From Candidatus Dechloromonas phosphoritropha (GTDB taxonomy: Bacteria > Pseudomonadota > Gammaproteobacteria > Burkholderiales > Rhodocyclaceae): DNA of 64,000 nt. The stretch spans positions 744,001-808,000 of the forward strand of contig JADKGN010000004.1 of the NCBI GenBank assembly GCA_016722705.1. Reading direction: 5' to 3'. This document shows, piece after piece, positions 27,273-35,748 of this stretch (the stretch's first letter is position 1; every line of letters starts with the position of its first letter). The translations under genes were made by a program, and so were the position numbers. The notes beneath the pieces were generated by a model. The model saw only the letters and a program-made list of their open reading frames with translations, was not told the origin of the DNA and did no database searches.

Positions 27273-27527
27273 AACGCCTCTCCTTCTTGTGCGTTGGCAA
27301 CTGTTTGTTGTGAAATGGAAAACATCAGATGTCAGAAGCTTAGCGTAGTGCCATCGAGAGCAGAGACAAATTGATATCCGTGCAATTTAGGCAAATTTCT
27401 CTGACCCCGTGAATTGTGACGAGTTTATAGCGAAACCAATCACACGCGTCATGCAATTTGTTTAAAAACGGGCCGGAAAAAGCGCGCGGCTGCGGCAAAT
27501 ACCACGCCGCGAACGATCCGCCGGGAG

Positions 27528-28337
27528 TTACATGCGGACCGCCGCCAGCTTCCACGAGAACAAGCCGTCGCGATTGAAGACTAGGCCGACCGTATCATCC
27601 TTCTTATCCTTCTCCCAGATGGTAACGACGAATTTGTTGAAGCTCTCGTAAGCCATCGCCATGTCGATCTCAGCCTTCAGGCCAGGCGCTTTGTTATTCC
27701 GCTTGGCGGACGGCACCATCCCGCCTGCCATGAGCATCACGAGTCCCTCAGGGGTCATTAGTTTGTCGACTGCCGGATCGATGAATGCCGCAGCCATCGA
27801 GGCTCCCAAGGCGGCGAACGGGTCCGCGTTTCTTCCGCTGGTCTCGCTGACGAGCTTGGAGGTCAGCACGCGCTTCAGGCTGTCCCTCAATTCCGTATAG
27901 TCGATGTACAGGGAGAACTTGGCGGCGTCGCGCGCTTCGGCAGCTGACTTCATGTTGTTGACCGCGATGTGCGGAGTGAAATAGAACCAGACGCAAAAAG
28001 CCGCGACTACCGAGGCCGCGACATAAGCGAACACCTTTCTCGATGCGCTCCTCTCGGCAACGGCAACAGATGCCTGCGCCTCGGCTTCCGAGGCAGCGTG
28101 CGGAGCCGATTCAACCCTGCGGCCAAGAGGCGAACTCCCCGAGGGAACGGCGCGCCACTCGTCAACGATTTCCGACTCCTCTTCGGACGTGAAATTAGCC
28201 GCCGGGGCGAAGCTCAATTTCCCGGACGGGGCGGCTGCAGGTGGCTGCTCCAGCGCCTCACCGCACGATGGGCAGAATTTCACCGACGATGTCGGCAGGC
28301 GCGCTCCACATTGGTCGCAGAACAGGGCAGTGGTCAT
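27528..28337 (-). CDS. zinc-ribbon membrane protein with DUF2939-like domain
   Basis: A 269-aa protein. An N-terminal zinc ribbon (CDQCGARLPTSSVKFCPSCG, residues 7-26) is followed by a long disordered linker, a membrane helix (VFAYVAASVVAAFCVWFYF, about residues 102-120) and an extracytoplasmic domain resembling DUF2939 (FSLYIDYTELRDSLKRVLTS, MAAAFIDPAVDKLMTPEGL). DUF2939 proteins have no known function. The start ATG at 28337 gives the expected ribbon at the N-terminus. It lies at the upstream end of the minus-strand cluster. Confidence 0.75.
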   Translation of the reverse strand: MTTALFCDQCGARLPTSSVKFCPSCGEALEQPPAAAPSGKLSFAPAANFTSEEESEIVDEWRAVPSGSSPLGRRVESAPHAASEAEAQASVAVAERSASRKVFAYVAASVVAAFCVWFYFTPHIAVNNMKSAAEARDAAKFSLYIDYTELRDSLKRVLTSKLVSETSGRNADPFAALGASMAAAFIDPAVDKLMTPEGLVMLMAGGMVPSAKRNNKAPGLKAEIDMAMAYESFNKFVVTIWEKDKKDDTVGLVFNRDGLFSWKLAAVRM

Positions 28338-28623
28338 TTAGTACGCTCTCCTCAGGCACCGAAATGATTCCGCTGTGTCCATTTGCGGCTCCGGCGAACG
28401 GCGATGCGATCGTGCGGTCACAGCGAACCGGAATGTCCCCAAACGGTATCCTCGCAAGGTTCCCGGCACGGGAATTCTCATCTCATTCGGTTGAATACGA
28501 CTCATGGAATCAATTGCGGCTCGCGCCAGACGTGCAAGCAGTCGGCTCGAGATAATGCGATATACATAATAACATGCCGGGCCTTCATCCAGTATGATGT
28601 CCGAGCGCGGAGGCTCTGGAACC

Positions 28624-28814
28624 TCATTGAGCATCTCGTTCATCCTGGCGTTTCCTATGCTGCGGCTGGGTTGCCTGAGGCCGGTCAGGCGCCTGCCGCG
28701 GTTGATTTGCCTGCGGCCAGTTCGGGGCTTGCCGCGGTTGAATCGGCTGCGGCTGGTCACGCGCCCGCTGCGGCTGATTACTGACCCAGCTTCGCTCTAG
28801 TATATCGTTCCATC
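28624..28814 (-). pseudogene. C-terminal fragment of a P/Q-rich protein
   Basis: On the minus strand a frame beginning near 28814 (WNDILERSWVSNQPQ) runs to TGA at 28624-28626 and contains 12-residue repeats (QPRQAPNWPQAN, QPRQAPDRPQAT). There is no start codon: a stop precedes the first tryptophan and the IS630 remnant begins just beyond. It reads as the surviving tail of a P/Q-rich protein truncated by IS activity. It could be chance, since the other frames are also open here. The remaining spacer 28338-28623 holds nothing I recognise. Confidence 0.35.
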
Positions 28815-28828
28815 AATATAATTACGTA

Positions 28829-29509
28829 TTATGCGATTTCAAGGTCAAATTTCTTCCAGCGAAAGACAACTGGGGTGGCGTTCATCTCATCGATACCTTT
28901 CAGGATGCGCGCTTTGAGTTCATGAATCGAGGCGACGCGGATATGGCGGAGGAAGGTCCGGGCCATTTTCGAGAAAGCGCATTCGATCAAGTTGAGCCAA
29001 GAACCATGCTTGGGTGTATGAACATACTCGAAACGTCCGGGTCGCGTCGCCAAGTAAGCCATCGTCTCTTTCGAGATGTGGGCCGAGTGATTGTCGAGGA
29101 CGACACGGATAATGGCCTCCGGCGGGTAGTACGCATCGATCGAACGGAGCAAACCGATGAATTCGCAGCTGCGGTGCCGGTCTTCGACTTGGGCAAACAC
29201 ATGGCCGGCGTGCAAGTCGATGCCGGCCAGGATCGATACGGTTCCATGGCGGACGTACTCGTAATCCCGACTCACCGTCGGCGCTTTGCCGGGAACCGGT
29301 GGCCGGTCAGGCGCCGTCAAGCCAATCGCTTGAACGCCGGGCTTTTCATCGACACTGACCGTGTAAATCGGGTTCGGCCGTCCATCATGAACGGCGCCTT
29401 CGGTGTAGAGGGAAACGTCCCGGTAGACCATCAGCACCTCATGCATCTTCCGGTCGAAGTCGGGATCCCGTTTCTCCAGGTAGTAGGTGATCTTGTGGGG
29501 TTTGAGTTG
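28829..29509 (-). pseudogene. IS630-family transposase, N-terminally truncated
   Basis: Only the C-terminal catalytic part of a DDE transposase remains: YTVSVDEKPGVQAIG (first Asp), VLDNHSAHISKET (second Asp), HTPKHGSWLNLIECAFSKM (Glu). The frame continues upstream of the first ATG (29446) as KPHKITYYLEKRDPDFDRK and stops abruptly where the IS4-type element begins at about 29509. The HTH N-terminus is not found on the far side of that element, so it was deleted rather than merely split. Inactive. Confidence 0.8.
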
Positions 29510-31018
29510 AATGGCACTTACTTAAGCTTTTTGGGATGTCCATTTTTCATGACGATAGCTTTGGCGAGATTACGTGGTTTGGTGAGCATTGGATAGGGTT
29601 TAGGTCGTCGTTTGACGGCGCGAGGCTCGATCCGGCCCGGTCGGTTACCGACCTGTTGTTGGGCGATTAAAACGAATAGTTCGCTGTGTATGTTGTGATG
29701 GCTACGGCTCGCAAAGGGTGCCCAGGCGAGCCAGATTTGCACGGTATGCTTGAAGCTCAGTTGGCGCGGCAATCTGTGGGAGAGCATCGCAGCCTGAGCC
29801 ATCATTAACCGAATCAGATTGTAGGCGAGCAGATAGACCCAGATTTCCTTGATCGCCATCGCAGGCGTCAGGCAACTCAGTCGTTCCATGCCGAGCGTGG
29901 TCTTGATGTTGCGCAGATCGAGTTCAACGTGCCAGCGATCCCGATAGAGCGATTTCAAGGCCGTCTTGTCGGTTTGTTTTGGGCAAAGCAATGTCGTCAC
30001 CAGTGTCTTGCCGCCGACCCGAAGCTCGCGTACGGTCAGACTCTCGGGGGACTGATCGTAGTCGGCCTGAGGCATCCAGTCGGGTTTGCTGGCGGGTTTT
30101 GGCAGCACGATCAGATGATCGCGCTGCCCCAACAGCCGACCTCGGCAAAAATCGGTGGTGCGTTGCCGCGCGCCATTTTGTTCAAACACCGCATCAATGC
30201 ACCGCTCGCGTAATGAGCAGAGGAGAAAGTAGGTGGCGTAGAAGGCGTTGCCCAACAGTAAATCACCCTGCTCCAGGGAATCGAATATCGAACGCAGCAA
30301 CGACTGCTCATCGCTGCCCTTGCCCCGACAGGAGCCGGTCGCGGCATTGAGGACCGCCCCGCTACCCAAACAAACGAGCCCAACGATCCGGCACTGCGGG
30401 AAACCCAACCCCGGCTTCTGGCTCGTCGGTTGCGGGTAGACGACCTGATTGTCTGAGGTGTCGGGCATTACGACGGTCGTCCCGTCCACCAGACGGACGG
30501 GACGACCCCGCCAATGCCAAGCTGTCGGCGCCTGCGTGGCGACTCTTTGCCCCACGTGGCACGCCAGTGTACTGAGCATCTTCAAAGGCAAGCGCTTTCG
30601 CGCCCGGCAATAGGCGCCCGTGTGGGTGCTGCCCGGCACCAGGCCGCCAACCAGGCATTTGACCGCACGGTCATTGACTGCCTTCTGGCAGGAACGATCG
30701 GTGCTCAGCGCTTGGGCCAGAAACATCGACAACGTCTCCGTCGGGGGATATTGCCTTTCTCGGTGGGGCTGCAGTTCAGATTCCACGGCATCGAACAATT
30801 CCGGCCCCATCAACAGGTTGAAAAACGCATAGGCGTCGCTCTGGGCAGCGTGGGCCTTGACCGTTCGGTGTTGCTGTGCGCGTGTACTGCGGATAGGATG
30901 CATTTGGGCTGGCTCATCGTGGGCGGGTTGGGTGTTTGGCGACGCCAACTTATCACGCGTCGATCCAGCCTGTTTCATCATTTGCATCAAAGAGTTGAAC
31001 GTTAAGTAAGTGCCATTC
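29509..31018. mobile_element. IS4-family insertion sequence with terminal inverted repeats
   Basis: The terminal inverted repeats are 29509-29525 and 31002-31018, a perfect 17-bp match (GAATGGCACTTACTTAA and its complement). One transposase gene fills the element. I see no matching target-site duplication: the left flank is the broken IS630 gene and the right flank is GGGACAGACCCC-containing DNA, so a deletion or recombination followed insertion. Confidence 0.8.
29518..30987 (-). CDS. IS4-family transposase
   Basis: About 489 aa from the ATG at 30987 (MQMMKQAGSTRDK). A frame opening at 31032 would start outside the inverted repeat and is rejected. Catalytic features are visible: first Asp in VRLVDGTTVVMPDT, second Asp in LEQGDLLLGNAFYATYF, and the YREK-type signature YRDRWHVELDLRNIKTTLGM carrying the Glu. 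The ORF fills the element between its inverted repeats with no frameshift, so it may be active. Confidence 0.88.
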   Translation of the reverse strand: MQMMKQAGSTRDKLASPNTQPAHDEPAQMHPIRSTRAQQHRTVKAHAAQSDAYAFFNLLMGPELFDAVESELQPHRERQYPPTETLSMFLAQALSTDRSCQKAVNDRAVKCLVGGLVPGSTHTGAYCRARKRLPLKMLSTLACHVGQRVATQAPTAWHWRGRPVRLVDGTTVVMPDTSDNQVVYPQPTSQKPGLGFPQCRIVGLVCLGSGAVLNAATGSCRGKGSDEQSLLRSIFDSLEQGDLLLGNAFYATYFLLCSLRERCIDAVFEQNGARQRTTDFCRGRLLGQRDHLIVLPKPASKPDWMPQADYDQSPESLTVRELRVGGKTLVTTLLCPKQTDKTALKSLYRDRWHVELDLRNIKTTLGMERLSCLTPAMAIKEIWVYLLAYNLIRLMMAQAAMLSHRLPRQLSFKHTVQIWLAWAPFASRSHHNIHSELFVLIAQQQVGNRPGRIEPRAVKRRPKPYPMLTKPRNLAKAIVMKNGHPKKLK

Positions 31019-31072
31019 GGGACAGACCCCAATTATTCAAACCCAGGCAATTATTGTCTGGCAATTAATTTC

Positions 31073-31101
31073 TTGACTTAGGCGTCCTCTATAGGTACAA
31101 G
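31073..31101 (+). promoter_or_regulatory. candidate promoter of the cysteine-ladder gene
   Basis: TTGACT at 31073-31078, a 17-bp spacer and TACAAG at 31096-31101 (4 of 6 to TATAAT) lie about 100 bp before the start. It is outside the IS element, so the gene probably keeps its own promoter. A repeated GGCAATTA lies just upstream. Confidence 0.35.
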
Positions 31102-31200
31102 CGGGGTGGCGTTATACGGTCGCGTGCCGGCCTGAAAGTACAGCTCAAACCATGCTGATATCTGTCATAGAGGTTGAATCCACTATAAAGGAGAAGAGAA

Positions 31201-33294
31201 ATGGATGAAATTGGAAATCAAGGGATGACGCAAGACGTCACCCAGATAGCTGAGGCGCTGGGTAAAATCACCCAGGATGAAACCACATTCCGGCTATTGG
31301 TCGAGTCGTTTCGGGCGCAGGATTACGAGGAATTTCGCGAACTCCTGAGCCGTTTCGATTTGCTCGAACGTTGCCACCTCGTATGTCACTGGCTCTGCTC
31401 GAAGGAGTGCGCGCTCATTTGCCTTGATCTGTGCGGACCACCGCCAAAGGATCTTACGCCCATTGATCTGCGTGAGTTTGGTGAGCTGACTGCCAAGATC
31501 ACAGCGAACCACGAAGTACTGGCCCGTTTGGTTGGCGCCGTGACTGAGCGCGACGAAAAGACATTCCAGGTCACCGTCAAAGAGCTGGGTTTGCAGCAGA
31601 ATTGTCACTATATTTGTCATTGGATCTGCTCGATCCGGTGCAGGCTGATATGCGAGATTCTGTGCGCGCCGGACAAGCCCTATTACGTTATCGGCTGCGC
31701 TCATCTGATAGCGGCCATGCAACAGGCTGGCGCGGCCATTACCCGGTTTGTGGCAGACACGAACACACTTGCCGTTGTAGAAAAAGGTGTGCTGGCGCGC
31801 AATTGCGACATTGTGCGTAGTGCCCTTGAGCGCGCAGGATTCCAGGGTGACTGCCACTGGATCTGTCACTGGATCTGCACTTGGCGTTGTGTCCGTGTGT
31901 GCATTTTGCTGTGTCGTCCATACCCATCTGCCCAGATTGAGCATGAGCTTGTGGAAATGTATGAATTCGCTAAAGTGGTGGCCGGCCTCGCCGCACTCCC
32001 CGATCTGCTAGCGAAACTGATTGATGCTGTTGAAACTGAAAATGCTGGAGCCTACGCGGAACTGGTCAAGAAATTAGGCTTCGAGCGCTACTGCCACCAA
32101 TTGTGCTATTGGCTATGCCGTTTGAGCTGCAGGCGTTTTTGCCGCTGCGTTTGCCCGCCAAGCGACACCATTCCTCTATTCACACACGTCGGCGTCTACC
32201 ATGTGGACTCGATCTACGGCGACTTCCAGGCCGACGGCACGACAACGGCCGGAGGCTATGCGTTTACTAGAACGATTCCGCTGAGAGGGATACTTCCAGG
32301 CTGGGAGTCCAGCAACACCTACGAGTATCGCTTCCAGATTGCCAAGTATCCAGGACTCGTTCCGGTTGACGTGGACGCTACAATGATTGAGGCGACCCCG
32401 ATTGGGCAGCTCGAGTACCGTTATTGGAATCCATCGCTCGGAGTAAGCGGAGACTGGGCGACGGGTTCAACTGAATACTATGCCAACAACCCGGGCGCCA
32501 CCCACTCAATCCCTCAGCCCCCTCCGGCAATCTCTCTAAGCGTATCGGTAAACACCGATGTTCAGGCTGGCGGGTGGATCAAGGTGCCGCACGAAAACGA
32601 CCTGACGAATGGCGGTGGCGGGCGATTTATTCCGCAAGGTGGTCTGGCTAACCTCGATACGAGGCGATTCACCAACGAATCTTTCGATCTCACCTTGCCT
32701 GCGCCAGGTCTGGAGGCGGGTAATGCGATTCCGGCGGGCATCCCTCCGCACTCTGAAAAGCCAACCTATCAGATTTTCTTCGAGGCGCGCAAGCAGAGCA
32801 CGGTGACACCAGTCTGGGCGAATAACCTCAGCAAAATCGCATTCAGCAATACGGCTTACAAGTATATTCGTCACTCTGAATGGGATGGTGGCCCGTTTAC
32901 GACCCGCAGCGTGTGTTCTCTTGACATTGCCGAGATGATTGCGCCAGGTGCCGGCGGTTGCGACGGACAGGATGATCACGTCCACGCACTCTATACCTGC
33001 TATCACCCCTACCTCGGCAGCGTACTGCTCTGGTTGCAGGGGCCTGGCATCCCTACCGGTCTCGGCATACCGCCCGTTCCCGTTCCACCGGCGCCGTTCT
33101 CGTTCGTTCCGCCCGTCGCGGTCGACGCAGCAGTATCCGGTGCAGTTGGTCACGACTTCGATCTAAGCACGTTGAAGCCGTGCGCGTACGTCTTGTGGAT
33201 GTCCGCGACGGTGAACCTGACTCAGGGTTGGGGGCTGATTTCCGACGCGACCGATTGGGACATGATGGCCTTCTGCAAAAAGGCAAAAGGGTAA
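31201..33294 (+). CDS. cysteine-ladder repeat protein, 697 aa, unknown family
   Basis: Four ~80-residue repeats occupy residues 1-320. Each ends in six cysteines spaced exactly four apart, (C-x3)5-C, at C58-C78, C135-C155, C218-C238 and C298-C318, with a shared pattern C-H-x-x-C-[HY]-W-[LI]-C. The fourth repeat carries one extra cysteine. Before each ladder is a helix ending in L-G-[LF]-like sequence (VKELGLQQNC, VKKLGFERYC). Residues 320-697 form a distinct Gly/Pro/aromatic region that looks beta-rich and has only a few cysteines. There is no signal peptide or membrane helix. RBS AAAGGAG at 31187-31193, 7 bp before ATG. Four-residue spacing would line cysteines along one helix face, as in metal-binding bundles; metal binding is inference. 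IS elements flank it. Confidence 0.85.
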   Translation: MDEIGNQGMTQDVTQIAEALGKITQDETTFRLLVESFRAQDYEEFRELLSRFDLLERCHLVCHWLCSKECALICLDLCGPPPKDLTPIDLREFGELTAKITANHEVLARLVGAVTERDEKTFQVTVKELGLQQNCHYICHWICSIRCRLICEILCAPDKPYYVIGCAHLIAAMQQAGAAITRFVADTNTLAVVEKGVLARNCDIVRSALERAGFQGDCHWICHWICTWRCVRVCILLCRPYPSAQIEHELVEMYEFAKVVAGLAALPDLLAKLIDAVETENAGAYAELVKKLGFERYCHQLCYWLCRLSCRRFCRCVCPPSDTIPLFTHVGVYHVDSIYGDFQADGTTTAGGYAFTRTIPLRGILPGWESSNTYEYRFQIAKYPGLVPVDVDATMIEATPIGQLEYRYWNPSLGVSGDWATGSTEYYANNPGATHSIPQPPPAISLSVSVNTDVQAGGWIKVPHENDLTNGGGGRFIPQGGLANLDTRRFTNESFDLTLPAPGLEAGNAIPAGIPPHSEKPTYQIFFEARKQSTVTPVWANNLSKIAFSNTAYKYIRHSEWDGGPFTTRSVCSLDIAEMIAPGAGGCDGQDDHVHALYTCYHPYLGSVLLWLQGPGIPTGLGIPPVPVPPAPFSFVPPVAVDAAVSGAVGHDFDLSTLKPCAYVLWMSATVNLTQGWGLISDATDWDMMAFCKKAKG

Positions 33295-33733
33295 GCAGAG
33301 GACACCCATTAGCCGGTCCATGTCAAGCGAGCAAACAAATACATGGCGGCGCCAGCCGCCATGTATCAATTTCTTCTCCCGTTTGTAGTTGCCGACCGCG
33401 CCCGTTTTCTCAAATCATGGCTGCGACGAATCGCGCCAGACGCCCCGAAGGAAGTCCTCTTGGGGGACACCCATCAGGATCAAGCGAGCGGCGATGACGC
33501 GGCCTGTCGCCCTGGCGGCTTCGCCGCCCAAGAAGAACGTTGGTGCCGCACCGTGTCCAATGGGTTCATCACAGACCCGTGGCTGTCGAAAACTCGGCGC
33601 CGATCCCTGGCTGGCTCGCGTTGCGGGCGATCCGTTGTTACCGCAAATCGGTGACGGCGACTTGGCAGCCCATTCAGACCAAATGGCTGTTCCTCCAGTC
33701 CCCAAATCCGGGCTCGGCGGTCGCCGTCATGAC
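33295..33733. other. intergenic region between the cysteine-ladder gene and IS110 remnant
   Basis: No gene supported. It holds a perfect hairpin (GGCGGC-TTC-GCCGCC, 33514-33528) and short overlapping ORFs without ribosome-binding sites. Probably the residue of past IS insertions. Confidence 0.45.
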
Positions 33734-34546
33734 TCATGCGAAGCAGCGCGTCACGTCAAACGGTTTGCGCTCCTTCAAAATGTGGAAGCACGCCCGCGCC
33801 AGCTTGTGTGCCAGCGCCTTGATCGCCACCACGTTGTTCGTCTTCGCCTTCTTCCGTTCGTAGAACCGTTTCGCTTCGGCGCAGTAGCGCAGCGCGAAGT
33901 TGGCCGCCTCGACGAAGGCCCAGGCCAGGTACTTGTTGCCGTTCTTGGTGTTTCCTTCCCCCTTCTTCTTGCCGTTGCTGGTGCGCACACTATCGACGCA
34001 GCGCGCATAGGAGGCGAAGTTGCCGACGGCGGCAAAGCGGTCGATCGGCCCGCTTTCCAGCAGGATCGTGGTCGCCAGCACCTGGCCGATACCCGGCACG
34101 CTGGTGAGGAGTCCGTACTCGGGTCGCCCGCCGACTTTTTCCTGCAGACGCTTTTCCAGCAGCTCGATCTGCGCGGAAAGTATCGTGATGACCGCGACGT
34201 TGGCCTTGATCGCCAACGCCACATCGCCGGGCAGCGGCATCTGATCGACGGTTTCGGCCGTCAGGCGCTTGACCTGGTTGCTGCTGATCCGCGCACCCTG
34301 CTGGCGTGCCGTGATGTTCTCGACGGCAAGGATATGCGCGGTGCGACTACGCACCAGTTGCATGCGCTTGCGCGCCAGATCACGCACGGCGCGTTGCTCC
34401 GGTGGCAGAATCGTTCCGGTCGGCAGGATGCCCAGTCGCAACAGGTGGGCGAGGTAACGCGCATCGGTTTCGTCGCCGCTGTGCTTGAGTCCTGCGTATT
34501 TCTTGATCGCCGTGGTGTTCGCCAGATGCACCGTGAAGCCCGCCAC
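33734..34546 (-). pseudogene. IS110-family transposase, N-terminally truncated
   Basis: The 270-aa frame starts with GTG at 34546 inside the DEDD domain (FTVHLANTTAIKKYAGLKHS, DETDARYLAHLLRLGIL) and continues through the C-terminal Transposase_20 domain (LTSVPGIGQVLATTILLESG, NFASYARCVDSVRTSNGKKK). Family members are about 330-350 aa, so the N-terminal DEDD residues (first ~60-70 aa, with the GIDVS-type motif) are missing; the frame runs open about 30 bp further upstream without recovering them. Inactive remnant. Confidence 0.82.
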
Positions 34547-34700
34547 AACTGCGGCGGCGTGAGACCGGCTAGATGATTTTCAGACCACGGTTTTCGGGCA
34601 ATTGATTGGTCAGTTGCTTGCTACGTCTTGAATCTAATGGGCATGCCTCAGGCCGACGGATTGACTCAATACTGAATCAACGAACCAGAGTCATTTCCCT

Positions 34701-34728
34701 TTTTGACTACATTTTTCCGGTCGACCGC
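34701..34728 (+). repeat. GGTCGACC-centred dispersed motif, copy 2
   Basis: TTTTGACTAC, then A-TTTTT, then CCGGTCGACCGC. Same layout as the copy at 41893 (TTTTGGCTAC-TTTTT-CCGGTTGACCGC). Confidence 0.45.
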
Positions 34729-34780
34729 AAGAAACCTCACGAAATGACCAAGGGCGGCGCTGATCCACTCCCGATCCGTC

Positions 34781-34800
34781 ATTCCGGTGAAAGCCGGAAT
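34781..34800. repeat. REP-like hairpin
   Basis: ATTCCGG, loop TGAAAG, CCGGAAT. It is preceded by CGTC and followed by CCAG, the form of a palindromic repeat widespread in betaproteobacterial spacers. Confidence 0.6.
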
Positions 34801-34840
34801 CCAGAAAACTCAAGGAGCTGAACACCTGTCTTCGCCGGCG

Positions 34841-35155
34841 TCACGAATAAACCAGCGATTCCCAAGACGTGCAAGGTAACTCACACCAAGCCGATTGCGC
34901 CGCGACCCGCTCAGGTGCTGCGTGCCGCTTGATCTTGAGTCCCTTGATCACCTTCAGAATCGTCGAGAACTCCGGATTCCCGGCAGGCGACAGCGCTTTG
35001 TACAACCCCTCGTGGGTGATGCCCATAGCACGGGCAAGTTCCGCCATGCCTTGCGCCCGTGCAATGTCGCTGAACGCGGCACGAACCAGCATGCCATCGC
35101 CGGGGTCTTCGTCAAGGCAGGCATCAAGGTATAATTCCGTTTCTAATTCGTTAAT
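34841..35155 (-). pseudogene. HigA-type antitoxin, 5' end removed by IS630 insertion
   Basis: The frame reads ELETELYLDACLDEDPGDGM, then LVRAAFSDIARAQGMAELAR and GITHEGLYKALSPAGNPEFS (HTH), matching the addiction-module antidote family encoded after HigB-like toxins. The first ATG (35092) lies inside the domain; the frame stays open upstream to about 35155, where the IS630-type element begins. The missing N-terminus is short (about 10-15 residues). The C-terminal tail (WCELPCTSWESLVYS) is unusual for the family. The matching toxin fragment lies at 37633-37910, on the other side of two IS elements. Confidence 0.7.
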
Positions 35156-35748
35156 GCATTAACTATCCACGGCCAGTGTACGATTGAGCGGACACGCTGG
35201 TGCTCTGATTCAAGGGTTTTGAGGCTCGATTCGAGTTGATCTTCAAGTGCATCGATGCTATCGAAGGCCAGGTTGTGGAAGAACTTCTCGCGCAGTTCAT
35301 CCCAGAGATGCTCGACCGGGTTGAGTTCAGGGGCATAGGGAGGCAACGGTAGCAGGTGTATGTTTTCGGGTGTTCTGAGTGCTTGGCTGGCATGCCAGCC
35401 CGCACCGTCAAGGACCATGACGATCCGATCCATCGGATGGCGTGCCGCCACTTCGTCGAGGAATAGCTGCATGCACGGCGTATTGACGTGCAGCAAGATC
35501 AGCGAGTCAAGCGCGCCCGTATCCACATCGACGGCCGCGTAGGCGTAGGTGTATTCGTGGGTGAGCATGGCCCGGCACAACGGTCGAATGGGTTGGGGCG
35601 CCCAGGCACGACGCACATCGTTGATGCGCCCGAAGCGCGCTTCGTCCTGAAACATCAGACGGATCGGGGTTCCTTGAGCGAAATCTCTCCGGAGTTCGGC
35701 AAGGGTGTCGGGGAGTTTTTTTCCACGCCTCCTGCGCGGTCGGATCAC
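35143..35748 (-). CDS. IS630-family transposase, catalytic part (orfB frame)
   Basis: A 201-aa frame with the DDE catalytic core: RLMFQDEARFGRIN (first Asp), MVLDGAGWHASQALRTP (second Asp), LPPYAPELNPVEHLWDELRE (Glu). It continues the N-terminal frame at 35507-36220 after a shift at a run of seven T (35716-35722; A7 on the coding strand). The last codons (ALTN-stop) run past the insertion junction into the disrupted antitoxin gene. The complete transposase would need a +1 shift at A7, either programmed or a mutation. Confidence 0.8.
   Translation of the reverse strand: MIRPRRRRGKKLPDTLAELRRDFAQGTPIRLMFQDEARFGRINDVRRAWAPQPIRPLCRAMLTHEYTYAYAAVDVDTGALDSLILLHVNTPCMQLFLDEVAARHPMDRIVMVLDGAGWHASQALRTPENIHLLPLPPYAPELNPVEHLWDELREKFFHNLAFDSIDALEDQLESSLKTLESEHQRVRSIVHWPWIVNALTN

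Larger units (their letters stand above)
26832..27527. other. intergenic region with two palindromic repeats
   Basis: About 700 bp with no gene I can support; small ORFs here lack ribosome-binding sites and coherent sequence. It holds two strong hairpins (27211-27228 and 27253-27272) of the REP-like type common in betaproteobacterial spacers. Confidence 0.5.
34547..34840. other. intergenic region with repeats
   Basis: No gene supported. It contains the GGTCGACC motif copy at 34701 and a REP-like hairpin at 34781. Confidence 0.45.

Noticed and set aside
28383..28784. 133-codon plus-strand ORF with A/P-rich tail
   Set aside because: No ribosome-binding site; the opposite strand frame with QPRQAP repeats explains the composition better.
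29518..31032. Transposase start at 31032
   Set aside because: It would begin outside the terminal inverted repeat; the ATG at 30987 lies inside the element.
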